Both the position numbers and the translations under genes were made by a program. From assembly GCA_027494165.1 (NCBI GenBank), contig JAOSJM010000005.1, positions 868,001-932,000 on the forward strand: a stretch of 64,000 nt of DNA. The letters run 5' to 3'. How positions within the stretch are numbered: the first letter of the stretch is position 1; the number at the start of each line of letters is the position of its first letter. Positions 60,266-64,000 of this stretch are shown here, one piece after another. Origin of the DNA: Acidimicrobiia bacterium (lineage in GTDB: Bacteria > Actinomycetota > Acidimicrobiia > IMCC26256 > JAOSJM01). The notes under the pieces were generated by a model. It ran no database searches and was not told where the DNA came from. It saw only the letters and a program-made list of their open reading frames with translations.

Positions 60266-61444
60266 TCAGGATCCGGTCGCCACCGTCTCGAGGAACCGGC
60301 GGTAGCGCTCGACGATCGCGGGCCAGCGGTACCGGGACTCGACGTAGTCCCCGCCGCGGCGGCCCAGCTCGCGCCGCAGTGGCCCGGAACCGCAGAGCCG
60401 GTCGAGGGCCACCTCGAACGACGGGTAGTCCTCGTACCAGAGGCCCCCGCCCGACCGGCTCACGTGCTCCCGGGTGGCGAGGCACCGGCCGTTCACGAGC
60501 ACCGGGAGCCCCACGTTCCAGGCCTCCACCAGGACGAGCGAGAACGCCTCGTAGGCCGACGGGTTCACGAGGCCCAGGGCTCCCCGCAACGCCCCCCACT
60601 TCGTGGCCTCCACCACGGGGCCGGCCACGATCACGTCGGGGTGGCGCGCAGGCTCGTGGACCACCGGGCCGGCGAGGACGAGCGCGAGGGGACCCGGCCG
60701 GCGCTCCTTGTAGGCGGCGAAGAACCGGGCGAGCACCCCGGTGCCCTTCCCGTCGTCGACCCGGCCCAGGCACAGCAGGTACGGCCGGTCGTCCAGACCG
60801 AGCGCGGCCCGGGCCTCCCCGGGCTCGCCCGGCTCGGGTTCGGAGCCCAGCCCCATGACGATCTGGCGGTGGTGCGCGACGGGGAACAGGCGCTCGGCGA
60901 ACCGGCGCTCGTTCTCGGTCTGGAACACCAGGCCCCGGGCGGCGGCGAAGACGTCACGGAAGAGCGGGAGGCGGATGGGCGGCTCGTCGTGGGCGGCCGG
61001 GTGCATGACGGCCCGGCCCGCCACCTCGCCGATCCCGGCCACGGTCGGGTGGTACAGGTAGGGGTAGAAGACGACGAGGTCGGCGTCGCTGCCCCGCACG
61101 GCCCCGATCAGCCCGGGGGACACGGGGCCCTGGAGGTGGATCCACCGCTCCCCGTCGGCCGGGGAGGCGCCGGCCGGGTCGGCGAGGACCCGCCGGGAGA
61201 AGGCCTCGAACCCGGGGTCCCGGCCGGAGGCCGAGGAGAACCGCCGCACCCGGACCCCCCGCAGGTCCACCTCCCCGGGCGGGTAGTGGTCGGCCCAGGT
61301 CCGGGCGTCGAGGGCGCACGTCGTCAGGGCCTCGACCTCCCAGCCGACCTGCGAGACGAGCCGCTCGGCCAGCATCCGGGCGCCGGTCTCGGCGCCGCCG
61401 AGCACCTCGTCGCCGTAGCGTGGCGTGACGTACGCGACCTTCAC
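60266..61444 (-). CDS. GT4 family glycosyltransferase
   Basis: GTG 61444 overlaps the preceding stop (GTGA); 392 intact residues. The N-domain reads MKVAYVTPRYGDEVLGGAET and GARMLAERLVSQVGWEVEAL, with the GGAE glycine loop. The C-domain has RPYLLCLGRVDDGKGTGVLA, PLALVLAGPVVHEP, VVEATKWGALRGALGLVNPS and YEAFSLVLVEAWNVGLPVLV, where EAFSLVLVEAW is the donor-binding E-x7-E motif of retaining GT4 enzymes. It is followed by a helix with RYRWPAIVERYRRFLETVAT. It is the last gene of a chain linked by three GTGA overlaps. The sugar is unknown. Confidence 0.9.
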   Translation of the reverse strand: MKVAYVTPRYGDEVLGGAETGARMLAERLVSQVGWEVEALTTCALDARTWADHYPPGEVDLRGVRVRRFSSASGRDPGFEAFSRRVLADPAGASPADGERWIHLQGPVSPGLIGAVRGSDADLVVFYPYLYHPTVAGIGEVAGRAVMHPAAHDEPPIRLPLFRDVFAAARGLVFQTENERRFAERLFPVAHHRQIVMGLGSEPEPGEPGEARAALGLDDRPYLLCLGRVDDGKGTGVLARFFAAYKERRPGPLALVLAGPVVHEPARHPDVIVAGPVVEATKWGALRGALGLVNPSAYEAFSLVLVEAWNVGLPVLVNGRCLATREHVSRSGGGLWYEDYPSFEVALDRLCGSGPLRRELGRRGGDYVESRYRWPAIVERYRRFLETVATGS

Positions 61445-62541
61445 GCGGCGGCCCCGAACCGCCGGAGGGCCTCGACCAGGCGCGCCCGCGAGCGCGCGAG
61501 GGAGAAGTCCTCGAGCCGGGCGGCGCCGGCCTCGGCGAGGGAGGCGCGCAGCGCCCGGTCCGCGACGACCCGGGCCACGGCCGCCGCCACCCGGGCCGGG
61601 GCCTTCGACGCCAGGAGGATCCCGGCCCGCGCGAGCGTCTCGGGCACCGCGGCCGCGGCGTAGGCGACGATCGGGACCCGGTGGTGCATCGCCTCGAGCA
61701 GCGGCACGCAGAAGCCCTCGTGCTCCGAGGCCGACACGAACACGTCGGCGGACCGGTAGTAGGCCGCGAGCTGCGCGTCGGGCACCGAGCCGGCCAGGTC
61801 CACGGCGTCGTCGAGGCCGAGCGCGTGGGCGTAGGCCCGCAACGTCTCGACGTACACCTCCGACGACGCGCCGCCGACGAGGTGCAGCCGGGCCCGCGGG
61901 TCGTACACCCGCCGGTACGCGGCCAGCGCCTTCACCAGGTCGTGCTGGGCCTTGTTCGGCGCCAGGCGGCCCACGAACAGCAGGTCCGCGCCGCCCGCCG
62001 CCTTCGCCTCCCCCAGGCGACCCAGCAGCCCCTCGTCCACCTCCCGCTCGAAGACCGCCGGGTCGAACAGGATCGGCACCACCGCGGTGTCCCGGTAGCC
62101 CAGGGCCCGCAGCTCCGCCTCGTTGAACGCCGAGTCCGCCAGGGCGAACGACGCGCAGCCCGCCAGCTCGGCGAGCTGGTGGCGACCCCAGGCCAGGCCG
62201 TGGACGAGGTCCGGCTCCCAGCGGGCGAAGAACTCCGGCGGGGTGATGTTGTGGTGGTCGACGGCCTTGCGCTGCGGCCTCCGACGCACGAAGTCGGCGA
62301 CGGGAGACCCGATCGCCATCTGGTACAGGAGCACGTCGTCGGCGCGGGCGGCCACCTTGCGCCCGTAGCGGAGGTAGTCGTGGGCGAGCCCCGCCATCGA
62401 CGGGTGGACGTGCTCGGCGAAGATCTCGGATTCGGCACCGAGCTCGTGCAGCGTCCGCCGGATCTCCAGGGTGTGGCCACCGACCGCCCCCGGCTCGAGC
62501 GTGGGCACGAACTGGTGCACGACGTGCACGGCCCCAGTCAC
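61441..62541 (-). CDS. GT4 family glycosyltransferase, tandem paralogue 2
   Basis: GTG 62541 overlaps the upstream stop; 366 intact residues. It begins VTGAVHVVHQFVPTLEPGAV and GGHTLEIRRTLHELGAESEI. An N-domain element is AVDHHNITPPEFFARWEPDL. The C-domain contains GADLLFVGRLAPNKAQHDLV, ARLHLVGGASSEVYVETLRA, YYRSADVFVSASEHEGFCVP and LLEAMHHRVPIVAYAAAAVP, with the EHEGFCVPLLEA donor site. It is closely similar to the neighbouring gene at 62538-63626 over its whole length, with near-identical DNA in the middle, so the pair is a tandem duplication. It probably adds the same or a similar sugar to successive acceptors. Confidence 0.9.
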   Translation of the reverse strand: MTGAVHVVHQFVPTLEPGAVGGHTLEIRRTLHELGAESEIFAEHVHPSMAGLAHDYLRYGRKVAARADDVLLYQMAIGSPVADFVRRRPQRKAVDHHNITPPEFFARWEPDLVHGLAWGRHQLAELAGCASFALADSAFNEAELRALGYRDTAVVPILFDPAVFEREVDEGLLGRLGEAKAAGGADLLFVGRLAPNKAQHDLVKALAAYRRVYDPRARLHLVGGASSEVYVETLRAYAHALGLDDAVDLAGSVPDAQLAAYYRSADVFVSASEHEGFCVPLLEAMHHRVPIVAYAAAAVPETLARAGILLASKAPARVAAAVARVVADRALRASLAEAGAARLEDFSLARSRARLVEALRRFGAAA

Positions 62542-63626
62542 GCCGTCGCTCCGTCGAGGAGCTCCCGGACCGCGACTGCGAAGCGGGACCGGGCGCGGGT
62601 GAGGTCGAAGTCGGCCAGGCGGACCGTCCCGGCGTCGGCGAGGGCCTCCCGCAACGCCGGGTCGCCGGACACCCGGGCCACCGCGGCGGCCATCCGGGTC
62701 GGCTCCTTCGAACCCAGGAGGACGCCGGCTGGTCCCAGGGTCTCCGGTACGGCCGCCTCGGAGAAGGCCACCACCGGCACCCGGTGGTGCATCGCCTCGA
62801 GGAGCGGCACGCAGAACCCCTCGTGCTCGGAAGCCGACACGAACACGTCGGCCGCCTCGTAGTAGGCGGCCAGCTCGGCGTCGGGCACCGAGCCGGCCAG
62901 GTTCACCGCGTCGTCGAGGCCGAGCGCGTGGACGTAGGCCCGCAACGTCTCGAGGTACGCGTGGGACGAGGCCGCGCCCACCAGGTGCAGCCGGGCCCGC
63001 GGGTCGTACGCCCTCCGGTACGCGGCCAGCGCCTTCACCAGGTCGTGCTGGGCCTTGTTCGGCGCCAGGCGGCCCACGAACAGCAGGTCCGCGCCGCCCG
63101 CCGCCTTCGCCTCCCTCAGGCGACCCAGCAGCTCCTCGTCCACCTCGTGCTCGAAGACCGCCGGGTCGAAGAGGATCGGGGCCACGGCGGTGCGCCGGTA
63201 GCCCAGCGCCACGACCTCCGCCTCGTTGTAGGCCGAGTCGGCGATCACCAGCTCGGTCCGGCCGGCGAGCTGCGCGAGCTGGCGCCGCCCGAGCCGCAGC
63301 TCGGCCGCCACGGCCGGCTCCCAGCCCGCGAAGAACTCGACCGGCGTGATGTTGTGGTAGTTGACGACGAGTGGCTCGGGCCGCTCCATGAGCCAGTCCG
63401 CGAGGCGGCTGCCCGTCGACGCCTGGTACAGGAGCCACGTCGTCCCCCGCCCGCCCCGGAAGCGGTCGTAGGGATGGGCCCGGCCGCGCATCTCGGGACC
63501 GACGTCGATCGCGTAGATCTCCGACTCGGCGCCCAGGTCACGCAGGAGCTCCTGCACCCGCAGGGCGTGGCCGCCGACCGCGTCGCGCCGGGCCAGCGTG
63601 GGGAGGAACTGGTGGACCGCGGTCAC
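62538..63626 (-). CDS. GT4 family glycosyltransferase, tandem paralogue 1
   Basis: GTG 63626 overlaps the upstream methyltransferase stop; 362 intact residues. It starts MTAVHQFLPTLARRDAVGGH, then LVVNYHNITPVEFFAGWEPA, GADLLFVGRLAPNKAQHDLV, ARLHLVGAASSHAYLETLRA, YYEAADVFVSASEHEGFCVP and LLEAMHHRVPVVAFSEAAVP. It carries the same donor-site glutamates as its paralogue. The N-terminal acceptor domain differs more than the C-domain (for example the first 100 residues), which suggests divergence in acceptor with a shared donor. It is co-translated with the flanking genes by GTGA overlaps. Confidence 0.9.
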   Translation of the reverse strand: MTAVHQFLPTLARRDAVGGHALRVQELLRDLGAESEIYAIDVGPEMRGRAHPYDRFRGGRGTTWLLYQASTGSRLADWLMERPEPLVVNYHNITPVEFFAGWEPAVAAELRLGRRQLAQLAGRTELVIADSAYNEAEVVALGYRRTAVAPILFDPAVFEHEVDEELLGRLREAKAAGGADLLFVGRLAPNKAQHDLVKALAAYRRAYDPRARLHLVGAASSHAYLETLRAYVHALGLDDAVNLAGSVPDAELAAYYEAADVFVSASEHEGFCVPLLEAMHHRVPVVAFSEAAVPETLGPAGVLLGSKEPTRMAAAVARVSGDPALREALADAGTVRLADFDLTRARSRFAVAVRELLDGATA

Positions 63627-64000
63627 GGAGCGGGGCGCACCCCGGTGACGACGTAGCTCGCCGGCCCGAAGAGGGCCGCGTCGATCCGGGCGAGCCGGTC
63701 GTTGAGGGCCTCGGTCGCGGGGTCGTCGCCCGGCACGGGGTCGAGCCGGCCGGCCGCGGGGCCCGGCCTCGTCTCGAGGTCGGCCAGGCCGCGCTCGGCG
63801 AGCAGCCGCTCCCAGGTGGCGGCGTGCAGGGGGCGGAACGGGGCCAGGTCCGACGCCCAGGGCCCGGCGCCGTCGGCCCGGCCGGCGGGGGTGGCGCTGA
63901 CGAGCACGAGCCGCCCGCCCGGTGCCAGCCGGGAGGCCGCGAGGTCGGCCAGCTCCAGGAGGTCGCCGACCGGCCGGCGCTCCACGACGTCGACGAGCAC
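63623..64000 (-). CDS. Methyltransferase-like protein, C-terminal part (5' end outside window)
   Basis: The frame is open at the window edge, so only the last 125 residues are seen. They include VLVDVVERRPVGDLLELADL, AASRLAPGGRLVLVSATPAG, SDLAPFRPLHAATWERLLAE and RLARIDAALFGPASYVVTGV, ending at TGA 63623. 'DVVE...L...LAPGGRLVLVSATP' is motif post II/III of a class I methyltransferase, and a small domain ending 'YVVTGVRPAP' closes the fold. The gene overlaps the GT4 start by GTGA, so methylation of the same glycan or its lipid carrier is likely. Identification is moderate because the SAM-binding motif I is missing from view. Confidence 0.65.
   Translation of the reverse strand: MLVDVVERRPVGDLLELADLAASRLAPGGRLVLVSATPAGRADGAGPWASDLAPFRPLHAATWERLLAERGLADLETRPGPAAGRLDPVPGDDPATEALNDRLARIDAALFGPASYVVTGVRPAP

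Noticed and set aside
61900..63140. Assembly duplication of one GT4 gene
   Set aside because: The N-terminal halves differ strongly and both frames are intact with distinct starts, so two real paralogues are more likely than a duplicated contig segment.

Overview
This is about 64 kb of very GC-rich (around 70%) actinobacterial DNA, most likely from a metagenome or draft assembly. It encodes polysaccharide and cell-surface functions almost throughout. Three things point to an actinobacterium: a decaprenyl-phosphoryl-arabinose module (UbiA-type phosphoribosyltransferase, DprE1, DprE2), many GTG starts with 4-base ATGA/GTGA stop-start overlaps, and exported proteins ending in '[18 protein letters not shown]'-type repeats. 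I associate those repeats with Acidimicrobiia. The class assignment is inference; no rRNA or taxonomic marker is present.

Sequence quality varies. Bases 1-72 are a pure G run (an artefact). Many genes carry frameshifts, often at runs of G or C, and homology resumes in another frame each time. Two blocks (about 9.7-18 kb and 30-34 kb) hold frequent indels and substitutions. I read these as consensus errors rather than true pseudogenes, and I describe each gene as a single locus with frameshifts.

Layout. 0-8.6 kb (minus): a partial fatty-acid hydroxylase/sterol desaturase, then three YfhO-type membrane proteins. One of these carries FG-GAP-like repeats in an extracytoplasmic loop. 8.8-10.4 kb (plus): a Tat/lipobox transglutaminase-like protein. 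10.4-14.7 kb (minus): a GT39-like membrane protein and a fourth YfhO, also with FG-GAP-like repeats. 14.7-15.5 kb (plus): a methyltransferase. 15.5-20.3 kb (minus): DegT aminotransferase, asparagine synthase, NAD-sugar epimerase and GT2, tightly packed. 20.5-21.6 kb (plus): Gfo/Idh/MocA oxidoreductase. 21.6-25.2 kb (minus): a six-unit repeat protein, a GT2, and a methyltransferase-GT2-coiled-coil fusion, translationally coupled. 25.4-28.8 kb (plus): a large GT4 protein, a small coiled-coil protein and a GT2. 28.8-30.3 kb (minus): a DUF2142 membrane protein. 30.4-33.0 kb (plus): DegT aminotransferase, epimerase and hexapeptide acetyltransferase. 33.0-41.9 kb (minus): a GT-C-like membrane protein, nucleotide-sugar dehydrogenase, GT2, epimerase, N-acetyltransferase, DegT aminotransferase, Gfo/Idh oxidoreductase and GT4. 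42.1-49.9 kb (plus): pyruvyltransferase-like protein, GT2, flippase, then UbiA, DprE1, DprE2 and a HAD phosphatase. 50.0-55.9 kb (minus): SpoIID, amidase and subtilisin proteins, each ending in six surface repeats. 56.1-57.8 kb (plus): a GT-C-like membrane protein. 57.8-60.1 kb (minus): an exported FG-GAP protein with the same six-unit tail. 60.3-64 kb (minus): a partial methyltransferase and three GT4 enzymes joined by GTGA overlaps.

How the genes fit together: the soluble enzymes can make several modified nucleotide sugars, including all four activities of a WbpA/B/E/D-type route to a diacetamido-uronic acid. The GT2/GT4 enzymes would assemble these on a lipid carrier, the flippase would export the product, and the YfhO/GT39/GT-C proteins would add sugars outside from polyprenyl-phosphate donors such as decaprenyl-phosphoarabinose. 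The exported amidase, SpoIID-like protein and protease probably act on the wall. The largest gaps between genes are about 200 bp; I see no rRNA, tRNA, CRISPR array, insertion sequence or integrase.
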